Source: Timema cristinae (taxonomy: Eukaryota > Arthropoda > Insecta > Phasmatodea > Timematidae). Taken from it: a stretch of DNA of 64,000 bases. The stretch is from contig JBCFYV010011172.1 of assembly GCA_039000515.1 (NCBI GenBank), positions 77,811,102 through 77,875,101 of the forward strand. Direction: 5' to 3'. Position 1 is the first letter of the stretch. Each line of letters opens with the position of its first letter. The notes under the pieces were generated by a model. It was not told where the DNA came from and ran no database searches. It saw nothing but the letters and a program-made list of their open reading frames with translations. Made by a program: the position numbers and the translations under genes. This document shows, piece after piece, positions 48,043-59,640 of the stretch.

Positions 48043-48773
48043 TACGGAAATATTTTTATCATCCCACGATCCCACTAGTTCATCAATACCTCGTCTAATA
48101 AGAAATTAGAAACATACTTCAGCCAACGGCTCTTAGAAGTCATGGTCATTCCAATGGGGAAAGGGGTATAGAGGGGGGGTTAGTGGGAGGGGGGGTTAGT
48201 GGGATGGGGAGAAGTCAAACGCTCCCATAAAGTATTTTAAAAATGTATTAGTGAATTCCTCCTTAATACTCAAGATAGTTGTTTATTGGAGTCTTATACA
48301 GCTTTATGCAACTACAACCTCAATAATATTTAAAAAAAATTATTCAATAGGTATTTAATGTTTGAGTAAAATCATCTTATCTTATGTTGTGGGACTTTAC
48401 ACCACGAGCCACCACACGTAGAATATTTCTCCAAATTTCAAAAAAGAAAGATTTTGTATGGCCTCTCAGAAGCCGTGTGTGAGGTTTTCTTGCGACTGGA
48501 TTTCTCAAGTCAGTACTGGAATGTCACAGGAAGGTGGAGTCGATTATTTGTCCAAGCCACGTCCAGTAGACTCCACACATCACATACTTGGCAAAAGATG
48601 TGTGGGGACGTGATTACATGTACGTATGAATGTATGTGTATTGAAGAATGGGAGTATTTTAAAGAGGGTTTTATTTGATAATTTTACGTGCACTTTATGA
48701 TCACAAGGTCAGATTAACAAACGAATTTACGTGCAAGACACTTAAATTGTTGTTCTTTGTTACCACAAAACTT
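48043..48773. other. No gene seen
   Basis: A G-rich low-complexity stretch spans 48155-48212 with tandem gggggggttagtggga. The 74-codon frame at 48454 is not recognised. Confidence 0.45.
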
Positions 48774-49162
48774 ATTTTTGGAGTTGGGAGTGTAGGAAGC
48801 GTGAGTCAAGGACGATGTTTTTTATAGAGAAAATAATTATTTTTGGCCAAAATAAGTAAAATATTATTTCAGTAGAAACTTAGTTTAACTTTCTTCTCAC
48901 AGAGATATCAACAGTTTTGAATATTCGTTATGAGCATAGCAGCATTTGATGTTACATTTTTTAAACGAATATAAAAAGTTGTAGTTAAATTCCAGGACAC
49001 CTTTGATAGAAATTCAAGAATTGTTGAGGTTACCTTGTTAAGAAAATTATAGCTCTATGTTTCTACTTGAGAATTATTTGATTTCTTTTGACCAAAAAGA
49101 TTGTTTTGATATAAAAACTTAAAAATTGCCTCTAGCTCGTGTTCTCTAAACTCCCACCTTAA
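48774..49162. mobile_element. Palindromic MITE, copy 4 of 4
   Basis: The right end ctcccaccttaa is clear. The left end is worn (gttgggagtgtagg). It shares inner blocks with copy 1 (gagcatagcagcatttgatg; ccaggacacctttgatag). Confidence 0.7.
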
Positions 49163-49398
49163 GCTTCTACTTAAGAATTGAGAACAATATCGGTAACCTT
49201 TATGTAACTAAACCAAAACGTCTTTCACAACTTCATATCTAGAGTTGCTAGTTTAATTACCCGATGCAGAGACAGCTATGAAATAAATATCATTAGAAAC
49301 AAAGCTTACTCCCCCGAGATAATAGGACCTTATGAAACAACCATATATATTTGTTAAGTTTAATCTCCCGAGATAATAGAATCTTTTGAAATAAATAA

Positions 49399-49456
<58 letters not shown>

Positions 49457-49471
49457 TGTGTTGTGTGTGTG
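49399..49471. repeat. (TA)n followed by (GT)n microsatellite
   Basis: A pure TA run to about 49446, then GT/GTTGT repeats. The phrase taatctcc(c)gagataatag recurs around it at 49312, 49363 and 49480, so a small tandem repeat surrounds it. Confidence 0.85.
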
Positions 49472-50004
49472 TTAAGTTCAATCTCCGAAATAATAGAATC
49501 TTTTTAAATGAATATATCTTGGAACTTAGTTTAACTGCCTAATGTAAGAAAACCTTCTAAAAATAAAATTTAGTTATTAAGTTTAATCTCCCCCTAACAG
49601 AGAGACAAACATCCACATCCTGGACAAAGCAATCCTAAACGTAGGATGATTCCAAGATCAGTCAGTAATGATAAAAGCCCGCCTTGGATTGGAGGTGACC
49701 TCATTTAAAACAAGATCCACGAAGAGCCGGCATTATTAAATGGTTCGACCAGTTTAAATGGTAACAAATTATCTTGTGGCAATAATGACTTACACTCTTT
49801 ATCGAGGAGCTATACATTGACAATTTAGGTTATGTCCTCTATACGGGACTTTCTACTCACATCGTTGTATCAGAACAACTTACAAACTAACTGAAAGTAG
49901 TATACAAAACACCTAGCAGCATGTACATTTCAGTTACCCTGAAAAGTATCAATCTTACCTTGCATTACTCCCTTAAGCTGAATCTTATAAAATAGGGGAA
50001 TAGT

Positions 50005-50235
50005 CAAGGGCGTAGAAAGATGGGGGTCCGGACCCCTCTTGGGATTAAATGGACCCCCTGGAATTTGTTGGATGTCCCATTAAAGGGGGGTCCACAAAAA
50101 CATATAAAAACATCGTGTTTAAGATTTTACTTTAACTATAATTTTAATTGTATAATATGTCATCAACCAAATGTTAGAGAATATTTTAATGACATTTTAG
50201 AAAACATTCTAAAATCTTATATTTTAAGTAAGGAA
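50005..50235 (+). mobile_element. Left end of a G-run MITE
   Basis: Starts caagggcgtag, like the MITE at 31728, then gggggtccggacccc. No right end was found. It runs up to the long inverted repeat. The 78-codon frame here is incidental. Confidence 0.5.
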
Positions 50236-50237
50236 TT

Positions 50238-51842
50238 ATTCAATAAGAAATATTAATACTTTAAAAATATGAGTATGTTAGTATTGTTTTAATGCAGATA
50301 ATATGAATTGAATAGTTAAAAGAAAATTGACAATTATAAAAAGAATTAAACAAAATTCTGACAAAAAATAAGTTGAAAAAGATTTGCTTCTTGAACAAAT
50401 TTAATTGAATGGAAATATGAGGTGTGGAATAAAAAAATATGATTTACATTACAATTACAAATTAGAAATTTTTAATAAATGAACGTTGTAAAATTATATT
50501 AAAGTTTGACTGGTTGTTAGAAATAGAAAATATAGAATGTGCAAAAATTTTAGAATAAGTACTATATTAAGAATTATGATATAAAAATAGTACCCTTTTG
50601 GTACACTCTGGTTGCTAAAATGTATCACTAAGATATGTCAAGAACAATAAATTTACATTTGATTAAAATAACATGTAGGTAATAAAGTCATGAATAAATT
50701 AATAACCACTAAAAAATGTTTGTGAACAATATTTAATATAGAAAAATTGTGTTAAAAGATGGTCAAATAGAAAAAAAGGAAAGATTAGCAAACTATAAAT
50801 CAATAATTGTTATTAAGGATATGTTTTCAAAAATATTGTCATTAAAATGGTAACTATAGTAATTTCCAATTCTTTCCTGCAATAGATTATAAATACACCT
50901 TCGATATGGACACCCCCATTCCGTGTAGAAAGCATGTTTTAGCAACTAACATCTGTGCTTCGAAGACATATAAGTTTAACTGTTGAAGTTTAAATTTCAT
51001 ATAAATTTAACCTTTTCTATTTTACATTATTACAATTTCAATCTAATTTATTAAACTCAACCAACAAATGTTATCAAATTTAATCTTTCTTAATTTTTGT
51101 AATTTATAATCCTGAAGATGGTAGTAACATACTGAAACATGTCACGTTAATAATTAATCTGCTGATTATAACCAACGTTTAACTTCATAAAGCATGGGAC
51201 TAATTTTAAATATAAGACTTTAAATTCCACCTTTTAATGGCAATAATTATGAAAACATATTCTTAATAACAATTATTGATTCATGATTTGCTTGTCTTTC
51301 CCTTTTTTTTTATTTGACCATCAATTAATAAAATTTCGCTCTATTAAATATTGTTCACCAAGTTTATTTTAGTGGTTATTAATCAGTTCATGATTTTATT
51401 ACTTATATGTTATTTAAATCAAATGTAAATTTATTTTTCTTGACATAGCTCAGTGATACATTTTAACAACAAACGTGTACCAAAGGGGTAATATTTTTAT
51501 ATCATAATTCTTAATATAGTACTTATTCTAACATTTTTGCATATACTATATTCCTATATTTTCTATTTCTAACCACTAGTCAAATTTTAATATCATTTTA
51601 CAACGTTAATTTATTAAAAATTTGTAATTGTATTTTAGATCAAACATTTTTATACCCCACTTCATATTTCAATTTGATTAAATTTTGTAGGACAGCAAAT
51701 CTTTTTCAACTATTTTTTGTCAGAATTTTGTTTAATTTGTTTTATAAATTGTCAATTATCTTTTAACTATTCAATCCATATTATTTGCATTAAAACAATA
51801 TTAACATACTCATATTTTTAGAGTCTTATTATTGAAAATTTT
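50238..51842. mobile_element. 1.6-kb inverted repeat with ~600-bp arms
   Basis: The left arm (about 50238-50858) and right arm (about 51224-51842) are inverted copies along their whole length. Examples: atatgagtatgttagtattg against caatattaacatactcatat; ttaataaccactaaa against tttagtggttattaa; tcaataattgttattaagg against cttaataacaattattga. The spacer is ~365 bp. The arms differ by scattered substitutions and small indels, so the structure is old or has diverged. It carries no long open frame. It could be a fold-back transposon or a duplicated segment. Confidence 0.85.
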
Positions 51843-51864
51843 AATGTTTACCTTCGTTTGACAC

Positions 51865-52500
51865 CTTGTAAAACTTTATACTCCCCATTCGGGTTACCCA
51901 CATATTTATACTATTGGGGTAGGGGCGAGGAAAGTAGATTTTATAATAAACTAGCATTCCCGCATGGCGTTGCCCGTGACCATCTACAGATATTATGCAT
52001 TGCCATGTGCTGCCATCTACAGATTCAAAATGAAACATTATCTCTGAAACGTGTTGTCTTTCCCTGTTTTTTCCTTGTCGATTTCATACAATTGTTTTTT
52101 CCTAGAAGGATGCGGCATATTTTTATCACAGTTATCTCTGAAACGTAATTTTAAACCTTATTAAAAAGCTATTTAAAAATTTAAAAATCCGGCTTTGAGG
52201 TTCATTCGAACTTTCTTCCGTTCAACTATGTTAAAAATTTCAGATCTCAACGTTCCGTAGATTTGGCTGGGCATCGTATACAAACAAACACACACAGAGA
52301 CCAACACTTCCTTTTATTATTGTAGATGGATAAGATAGATATAAATATATAGATAGATGTAAACCGAGTTTGCTTGTATTGAGAGTGATAAACCACTAAG
52401 GAAAACATCATCATAGTACAACCGGCTGGAATTTGAAGCCTCAGCTTCCCATCACCATTAAAACCAGGCGCTTCGAGACTGACGCCCTTCTCCCTGTGCC
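51865..52500 (-). mobile_element. SINE family A copy split by another element
   Basis: The tail half (actccccattcgggttaccc to aaagtagatttt) ends at about 51947. The head half resumes about 52355 (gtgataaaccactaaggaaa, then ccggctggaatttgaagcct). The element at 51948-52328 sits between. Confidence 0.65.
51948..52328 (+). mobile_element. Interspersed element inside SINE A
   Basis: Begins aaactagcattcccgcatgg, then cgttgcccgtg, and ends with a cgtatacaaacaaacaca stretch and cttttattattgtagat. Start and end recall the CAGT-tailed element at 39541, but the interior differs. The family is not assigned. Confidence 0.5.
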
Positions 52501-53554
52501 TTACAGGTGTGGGTGTTGTTTAAAATGGGGTGGGCTGTGCGAACCCAGGCTAATTTGGATTTAAAAGTGTGTGATGTTTAGTAAGTTCTTTCGATAAATA
52601 CTGCAAAAATGATTTGGTTAAGATTTGTTTTTTTCATTTTCCAAATAAACAAGACAAAAACTAATAATTTTTATATTAAATTATGTTTATTTTTATAAAA
52701 TTATATAACTATAATAGAAATAAACCTATTTACTATTAATTTTTAAAAGTGGATACATTCCATCTATATTGAAATGTTTAACGATAAAGTTCATTTTATA
52801 TTTCCCATAGCACATAGTTTGGTTGTCATTAGATGAACTTATCTGAGAGTTCAAAACGTAACTAAATATACGATCATGTATTCACACGCCGAACCAAGTG
52901 TACTGCAGGCGTGTTTTTTAACATTTGCTATAAATTCGAACAGCTAGAATCTAAATCCAGCGACCTTATTAGTTAATGTTTGCTGAGCTACGTTTGTTTA
53001 GGCTCTAAAGGTTTTAAATCTTTTGAGCCAACGATAGAATGTAACAATGGCCGCGTGTCGTTGCGTAGAGCATCTTATAGTAGACCTACAACAAATATAC
53101 CCATTAAATAAATGGTAAGACAAATCTTATATAGTAGTCTTTAATAGTTTGGAAACAAATTTTCAAAAATTGGCTATTAATAAACTACCCTCAAATAATT
53201 CTTCCTCATAAAATAAACATTATTTTGATAGTCATATTATGAAACTCTCTTTATAAATAAATTATAGACACAAATTTTTTAAGCTGTTTTTAAAAAATTT
53301 CAAATTTTCAAAAATCAGACATTTATAAAGTTACATCAAATGATTTTTTTTTTAATCCTAAATATTAAATTTAAACCAAATGGTTAAAAATATTTTTGAA
53401 AGTAATTATAATTTTCAAAAATGAGATATTAATACAGTAGCCTTAATTTCAAGGCTAGAATTAAAGTCAAGATTTCTCTTTGAGGTGTGGTCATATAACA
53501 TAAAAATGCCAAGTTAGAACGGAATCCATCAAACTGTTTCAACTGTAGCCCAGG
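52501..53554. other. No gene seen
   Basis: AT-rich sequence. Nothing recognised apart from short runs of T and A. Confidence 0.5.
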
Positions 53555-53559
53555 TGACC

Positions 53560-53782
53560 CACCTTGGTTGCGTAGTTAGCGAACGCGCTAGTTTAGTGGT
53601 GTACTAAACTGCCGAGGCCAGGGAAAACGAGGTTCGAATTTCGCTCAGATGAACTAGGGTGATTTTTTCCTAAATTGTTTTCCACACTTCCTCTATATTC
53701 AACCTTTACAATCCCTAACTCATTAGCGTAATTAGTACATAAGCGTATAACCCGAACGGGTAGTAAGATGTGGTGATAAGTA
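53560..53782 (+). mobile_element. SINE family A, long copy
   Basis: Head with gttgcgtagttagcgaacgc, B box ggttcgaatttcg, body, and a well-kept tail (gcgtataacccgaacgggta, gtaagatgtggtg). Confidence 0.75.
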
Positions 53783-53977
53783 TATAATTATGTATCCTAG
53801 GTAAAAAAAATACAAATTTTTATGAGTTCGAAAATACATTAAACGTCAAGATCTATCTATAATCTCGGTGTATAAAATTTTCACGAGTATAAAACATACT
53901 CTATGAAAAAATAAAACACCAATAAAATTAAAAATGAACGTTTACAACTAATCAATTTTGTTTTTATTCATTAACTA

Positions 53978-53983
<6 letters not shown>

Positions 53984-54020
<37 letters not shown>

Positions 54021-54285
54021 GCACCGCGTCTTACTACCCATTCGGGTTATACGCACTTACGCTAATGTGTAATGGTAGGGTGATTGTGAGATGAAATGAA
54101 GGACCTACAGTTTAACGTGGAATCCGAACCACGGTGGCGGCCTGGCATTCCCCACATTCGCAAGATGTCTTGTCAGAGGTGAAGGAAGGGTTTGGTAATC
54201 AGATAAATCTTTGCCGGGACCGAGGATTGAACCCCGGCCGCCAGCATAGATGTCTGACACCTTACCCCTAGACCACCAGGTCACC
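53984..54285 (-). mobile_element. Full-length SINE family B with target duplication
   Basis: An (ATT)n tail, shared 3' end, body and a complete inverted head ending ccaccaggtcacc. On the minus strand the A box is tggtctaggggtaaggtg (proline/glutamate-tRNA-like) and the B box is ggttcaatcct. The flanks AACTAATTATT at 53973-53983 and 54286-54296 are an exact 11-bp duplication. Confidence 0.95.
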
Positions 54286-54664
54286 AACTAATTATTAAAG
54301 CAGCACTTATAGTAAGAACCCGGTGGTAAGAAAGAGCCTTCTAGAAAATACAAACATGCTCTGAGGGTCACTTTGAAAACAATGTGGGTATTATTTTACC
54401 AGTATTGATTTTATTTCTCAGCATGACAATTGCGTGAAAGTAGTTTTAGTAACTTTTGTAAATGTCGAATACTGTCCTTCCTTCCACGTTTCTACTAGAG
54501 ACGCGATCTTGTTAGAGTTTGAGGCTATCCTCAAAATAATGTTAGAAAAGGGGTGGTTTAGTCATATAAAAGGTAATCAAATTTATATTTTTATTCACAC
54601 CATATCGTAATACTCTTCGGAGCTATAGACTTTTACAAAGAAGAAGGTAGAATTCAAAATAAGT

Positions 54665-54800
54665 GTATTCGAATTTGTGTTAAGGTAGGGTGAGATAAAA
54701 TTTAGGGGGAGAAAACAATGACTAAACCCGACTGGGATTCAATCCCTGATATTTACGTCACAAGAAAACCCAATAATATGTGACGTCTAGTCCGCATGCC
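54665..54800 (-). mobile_element. SINE family A fragment
   Basis: Reverse body remnant and inverted B box (cgactgggattcaatccc), then a head-like tagtccgcatgcccaac. Confidence 0.6.
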
Positions 54801-55073
54801 CAACATCGTGGATAATTTGTTTTACAGCTATCAAAATTGTTGTTTGCATAAAATGAAGGCTATAAAACACACTGCATGACGTATGAATACAAGAAGGTAA
54901 TAATAGTAGCTTTTTGGATTGTTAGACGAGGTTCTTCCTATGAAGATCCGAATATACGCAAGAGAGGTTATCAAAGCTCTCCTAGTGCGACACTTTCATT
55001 GGATGCTTCACGTTGGTGAGTATCCTGGGGTCGAATCCCGGCCGGCCCCCTCCCCCAGAGCAGTTCTCCTGAC

Positions 55074-55279
55074 TCATGGGAAACATGTAGTCCAGGTCGA
55101 TATCGTACCGGGCAGTTTCTCCCTGAGATAACTGACCACGTTGGGAGCGACGTCGGGCCTGCGGCTCATGATGAAACTGGACAGATACCGCGGGCTGCCG
55201 GACTTCTCGGCGCAGTGAAGGAGCAGCGCCCAAGACTTAGGCTCCCAATCCAACACGTACGTGTTGTACACTCCTTCGT
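55074..55279 (-). CDS. Lipocalin (apolipoprotein D type), downstream exon
   Basis: This minus-strand exon starts at 55279 after the acceptor tgtttcgtccgcatttcag and continues the upstream exon in phase 1, the joined codon being TAC (Tyr). It reads EGVYNTYVLDWEPKSWALLL, then HCAEKSGSPRYLSSFIMSRR, then PNVVSYLREKLP. This is the second half of the lipocalin barrel. YVLDW fills the place of the second lipocalin motif, SRRPD is the arginine motif, and the helix (PNVVSYLREKL) packs on the barrel. After the CCC at 55110-55112 the frame closes at a TGA (55074-55076). Shifting one base there restores a lipocalin-like tail, YDIDLDYMFPMSQENC. So either one C was lost in a C run (real or an assembly error), or the ending is truncated. 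In the shifted frame the sequence then runs on through a B-box-like patch to a stop at 54982. Confidence 0.85.
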
Positions 55280-57336
55280 CTGAAATGCGGACGAAACAGA
55301 ACGCGGACTCAATCAAAACTTGTATGTGTGATGAAAATCTAATTTAGGGGGAGGGGGGGTACAAAATCATAAGTTTATAACATGATGTTAAGACTTACTA
55401 ATATACCCTAAGATATAAGAATATTGTTAATTTATAAAGTAGGGGGGGGGGGGACTTTATTTGTGTAAGAGGGGAAGAGGGGTGGGAGGGATGAAGGCAA
55501 GTAGCAAAAAAGTTTTTTTCGTCTCTTTCCACCCTCCTCTCCCCTAGATAATGTTAGAAAATTGGATGCTCTTAAAAGCTGTTTGAAGAATTTTTGAAAA
55601 GTATACTCTTTTAAAAGCTGTTTAGTGTAAAGATACACCTTAAAAAAAATGAATATTCATATAAGCTATTTGGTGTAGTCTCCTTTAGCAAATTTTTGAA
55701 AATTGAATGCCTTTAAAAGCTATTTTAAAACATGCTGACTAGTTATGTTTTATATATAAATTAGATTCCCTACAATCAATTTGAATTGTCCCAAACCAGA
55801 TTTATTATTTAATTTGAATGTCCAAAGAAGCTATTCATAATTTTCCTTGACTGATTTAAAAAAAATTAGATGCCAATTGAAGTTATCTGAAATAGTCAAA
55901 TTTTTAAAATTGAATTGTTGTCGGACATGTAGAATATCAAATGTGTACCTTTCAGTATGCACTAACAACTTCGGGGTTACAAAGTGGAAGAGGAATTTTA
56001 TCTGGAGGTACGCGAACAAAAGAGTTTGAATACCACTCCACTAGAGCTCCCGATTCCTGATTTTCCTGCCATCTAATTGTTGTCAAATACACACTAAAGT
56101 TTGTTTGAAGTCTAGTTGTTGTGTTTAATCTGAAACAAGGTTATATTACTCATCTAATAACCAATGTACGTAATGTGCAGCTTGGTGTGGCCATCAGAGT
56201 CAAGCAAGTAGGGACACCCTTAGCAGACGTGAGGGCCTGGGCCAACCTCGTTTTATGGGGCCTCCAGCTATCTGTTTAACCCCTCCCCACAACACATATA
56301 TCCCAAAAACTGAAAAAAAAAGTGTTTTGTGTTTTTACAGTGGTTTGAGCCAATATACTAATTTTCAAAACTCGTTGCGCTCACGAGACATTGCTACTAA
56401 CACTAAATACTACACCCGACTAAATTATATTAACACAACACTCCAAATAAAACTTTGGGCGTAGCACAATAAATATATTCATTCACGTGTGCCAATATCA
56501 ACATTAAAACAAACGCATGTTAAGGTTTGCTATAAAATTTACCGTCGCTAGCCGGTCCCTACCCCGTGGGCGATTTGTCAGGGTGTCCTAAGTGCAGGTA
56601 GGGATTGTCGGATAGAAGCGTTGAAAGTGTCACCCTGGAGTTTTGTTTAGTTTCATTATAAACTATAATACAAGATGTCCTACAGTCAGTTATAATTGAT
56701 TAAGTCTAAAAAAATAGACGTTAGCTCAAATCAGCCATTCTACCAAACAGCCCTCTACATCGGTGCTAGCTCTATCTAGAACTGGAGACAAAAGAGTTCT
56801 CTAGTCCTGCCGTGATGACCTCTCCAGCTGTTTATGTTATAGTTTCCACCCTTATTATAGTTTAAAACTGTGTATTTCTATCAATGTTCTTGCTTAGTTC
56901 CATAACAAAGATGTGTAACTAAACAAAAATTAATGTGACGGTAGTAACAAATTTGGTGTATCATTGTGAACTGTTTGTGTTTGGCTGGCTGGCTCAGGCT
57001 TACAACACAAAGAAGCAACACGTGTCTGTTATGTAACAATAATATTTCCTAAGTTTTACTAAACACTGACATTACAATGGACAACCATAGAACTAGATCA
57101 ATAACAGATGTAAGATAACCAAAACAAACAGTATGCGAACACGACTGCATTGCGGTTGTCATACTTAGGGAGCCAACTATACGAGCACGCGAGCAAAAAT
57201 TTCCCACTATGTTCTTTCCTATGTCAGCTAAGAAGCCATGGGACCCTGTGAAGATACATAATTTGCACACTTATAAGGGCGGCCCTGCAAGCAGGCACAG
57301 TTCGACTGCCCTGACCATTCCAAGTGTTATACTCAC
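55280..57336 (-). other. Lipocalin intron, about 2.06 kb
   Basis: The donor is TCTT|GTGAGTA at 57337/57336 and the acceptor is ttcag at 55280. It contains G runs at 55349-55360 and 55441-55453, and repeats of aatttttgaaaattgaatg / aaaagctattt every ~70 bp between 55550 and 55920. No other coding unit is seen. Confidence 0.75.
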
Positions 57337-57565
57337 AAGAGTCCTCCGCGTGCACCCAATGCGCTGGTTTGTTGCCATTAGGGATCCTCCACGTAATATT
57401 ACCGACCAGTTTCTCACCCTCAGGGTCATCGGTGAAGATGTACGTGAAATTCATGGATACTTCCGGTCTGTCAGTGGCCATGGTGAACACCTCCCTCATA
57501 CACCGGTAAGACAGAGCCTCCTCTGAGCTGGCATAGTACTGGACCACGTACCACTTACCCAGAAT
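57337..57565 (-). CDS. Lipocalin (apolipoprotein D type), upstream exon
   Basis: A 229-nt minus-strand exon of 76 codons plus one base. It begins after the acceptor atcttccacag and reads ILGKWYVVQYYASSEEALSY, RCMREVFTMATDRPEVSM, NFTYIFTDDPEGEKLVGN, ITWRIPNGNKPAHWVHAEDS. The G-x-W triplet (GKW) close to the start is the signature of the first lipocalin strand. Insect apolipoprotein-D-like proteins carry small hydrophobic ligands and are secreted. NFT and NIT are potential N-glycosylation sites. The donor GTGAGTA follows at 57336. The exon with the signal peptide should lie 5' (above 57565) but I did not find it. It may be beyond the window. The intron side of this exon opens directly into the 60-bp array. 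Confidence 0.9.
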
Positions 57566-57600
57566 CTGTGGAAGATTGCTATGGTCAGTACCTGGGAGTT
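57566..57600 (-). promoter_or_regulatory. 3' splice site of the lipocalin exon
   Basis: On the minus strand: ggTACTGACcatagcaat, then cttccacag and the exon. TACTGAC fits the branch-point consensus, 19 nt before the AG, with a short pyrimidine stretch (cttcc) between. It is the founder-like first unit of the 60-bp array. Confidence 0.75.
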
Positions 57601-59640
57601 ACAATGATCCCCACTCACCCAGGATCTGTGTAATATTACTTTAGTCAGTACCTGGGAGTTACAAGTGTCACAACTCACCCAGGATATGTGTAACATTACT
57701 TTAGTCAGTACCTAGGAGCTACAAGTGTCACCACTCACCCAGGTCTTGTGTAACATTGCTTTAGTCAGTACCTAGGAGCTACAAGTGTCACCACTCACCC
57801 AGGTCTTGTGTAACATTGCTTTAGTCAGAACCTAGGAGCTACAAGTGTCACCACTCACCCAGGATCTGTGTAATATTGCTTTAGTCAGTACCTAGGAGCT
57901 ACAAGTGTCACCACTCACCCAGTATCTGTGTAACATTGCTTTAGTCAGTACCTAGGAGCTACAAGTGTCACCACTCACCCAGGATCTGTGTAACATTGCT
58001 TTAGTCAGTACCTAGGAGCTACAAGTGTCACCACTCACCCAGGATCTGTGTAACATTGCTTTAGTCAGTACCTAGGAGCTACAAGTGTCACCACTCACCC
58101 AGTATCTGTGTAACATTGCTTTAGTCAAAACCTAGGAGCTACAAGTGTCACCACTCACCCAGGATCTGTGTAACATTGCTTTAGTCAGTACCTAGGAGCT
58201 ACAAGTGTCACCACTCACCCAGTATCTGTGTAACATTGCTTTAGTCAGTACCTAGGAGCTACAAGTGTCACCACTCACCCAGGATCTGTGTAATATTACT
58301 TTAGTCAGTACCTGGGAGTTACAAATGTCACCACTCACCCAGGATATGTGTAATATTACTTTAGTCAGTACCTGGGAGTTACAAGTGTCACCACTCACCC
58401 AGTATCTGTGTAACATTGCTTTAGTCAAAACCTAGGAGCTACAAGTGTCACCACTCACCCAGTATCTGTGTAACATTGCTTTAGTCAGTACCTAGGAGCT
58501 ACAAGTGTCACCACTCACCCAGTATCTGTGTAACATTGCTTTAGTCAAAACCTAGGTGCTACAAGTGTCACCACTCACCCAGGATCTGTGTAATATTGCT
58601 TTAGTCAGTACCTAGGAGCTACAAGTGTCACCACTCACCCAGTATCTGTGTAACATTGCTTTAGTCAAAACCTAGGAGCTACAAGTGTCACCACTCACCC
58701 AGGATCTGTGTAATATTGCTTTAGTCAGTACCTAGGAGCTACAAGTGTCACCACTCACCCAGGTCTTGTGTAACATTGCTTTAGTCAAAACCTAGGAGCT
58801 ACAAGTGTCACCACTCACCCAGGATCTGTGTAACATTGCTTTAGTCAGTACCTAGGAGCTACAAGTGTCACCACTCACCCAGTATCTGTGTTACATTGCT
58901 TTAGTCAGTACCTAGGAGCTACAAGTGTCACCACTCACCCAGGATCTGTGTAACATTGCTTTAGTCAGTACCTAGGAGCTACAAGTGTCACCACTCACCC
59001 AGTATCTGTGTAACATTGCTTTAGTCAGTACCTAGGAGCTACAAGTGTCACCACTCACCCAGTATCTGTGTAACATTGCTTTAGTCAGTACCTAGGAGCT
59101 ACAAGTGTCACCACTCACCCAGGATCTGTGTAATATTGCTTTAGTCAGTACCTAGGAGCTACAAGTGTCACCACTCACCCAGGATCTGTGTATCATTGCT
59201 TTAGTTAGTACCTAGAAGCTACAAGTGTCACCACTCACCCAGGACCTGTGTAACATTGCTTTAGTCAGTACCTAGGAGCTACAATGTTCACCACTCACCC
59301 AGGTCTTGTGTAATGTTGTTTTAGTTAGTACCTAGAAGCTACAAGTGTCACCACTCACCCAGGACCTGTGTAACATTGCTTTAGTCAGTACCTAGAAGCT
59401 ACAAGTGTCACCACTCACCCAGGATATGTGTAATATTGATTTAGTCAGTACCTAGGAGCTACAAGTGTCCCCACTCACCCAGGACCTGTGTAATATTTCT
59501 TTAGTCAGTACCTAGGAGCTACAAGTGTCTCCACTCACCCAGGATCTGTGTAATATTGCTTTAGTCAGTACCTGGGAGCTACAAGTGTCACCACTCACCC
59601 AGTATCTGTGTAACATTGCTTTAGTCAGTACCTAGGAGCT
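57601..59640 (-). repeat. 60-bp tandem array, 34 units, copied from a splice acceptor
   Basis: Thirty-four units keep exact 60-bp spacing with no indel. On the minus strand each holds tactgactaaagcaatg, ttacacagatcctgg, gtgagtggtgacactt and gtagctcctag. This aligns with the lipocalin exon boundary, tactgaccatagcaatc, ttccacagattctgg, gtaagtgg. Units differ mainly at four places: agg/agt before atctgtg, aggtcttgtg, ttagtcagta or ttagtcaaaa, and cctaggagct or cctgggagtt. A degraded unit follows at 59641-59690. It lies in the intron just 5' of the exon. Confidence 0.95.

Noticed and set aside
55831..56029. Overlapping 60-62-codon frames inside the lipocalin intron
   Set aside because: They fall in a degenerate AT-rich repeat region between two well-supported exons and show no conserved motif.
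57601..59640. CRISPR array
   Set aside because: There are no unique spacers. The whole 60-bp unit repeats, and the context is a eukaryotic intron.
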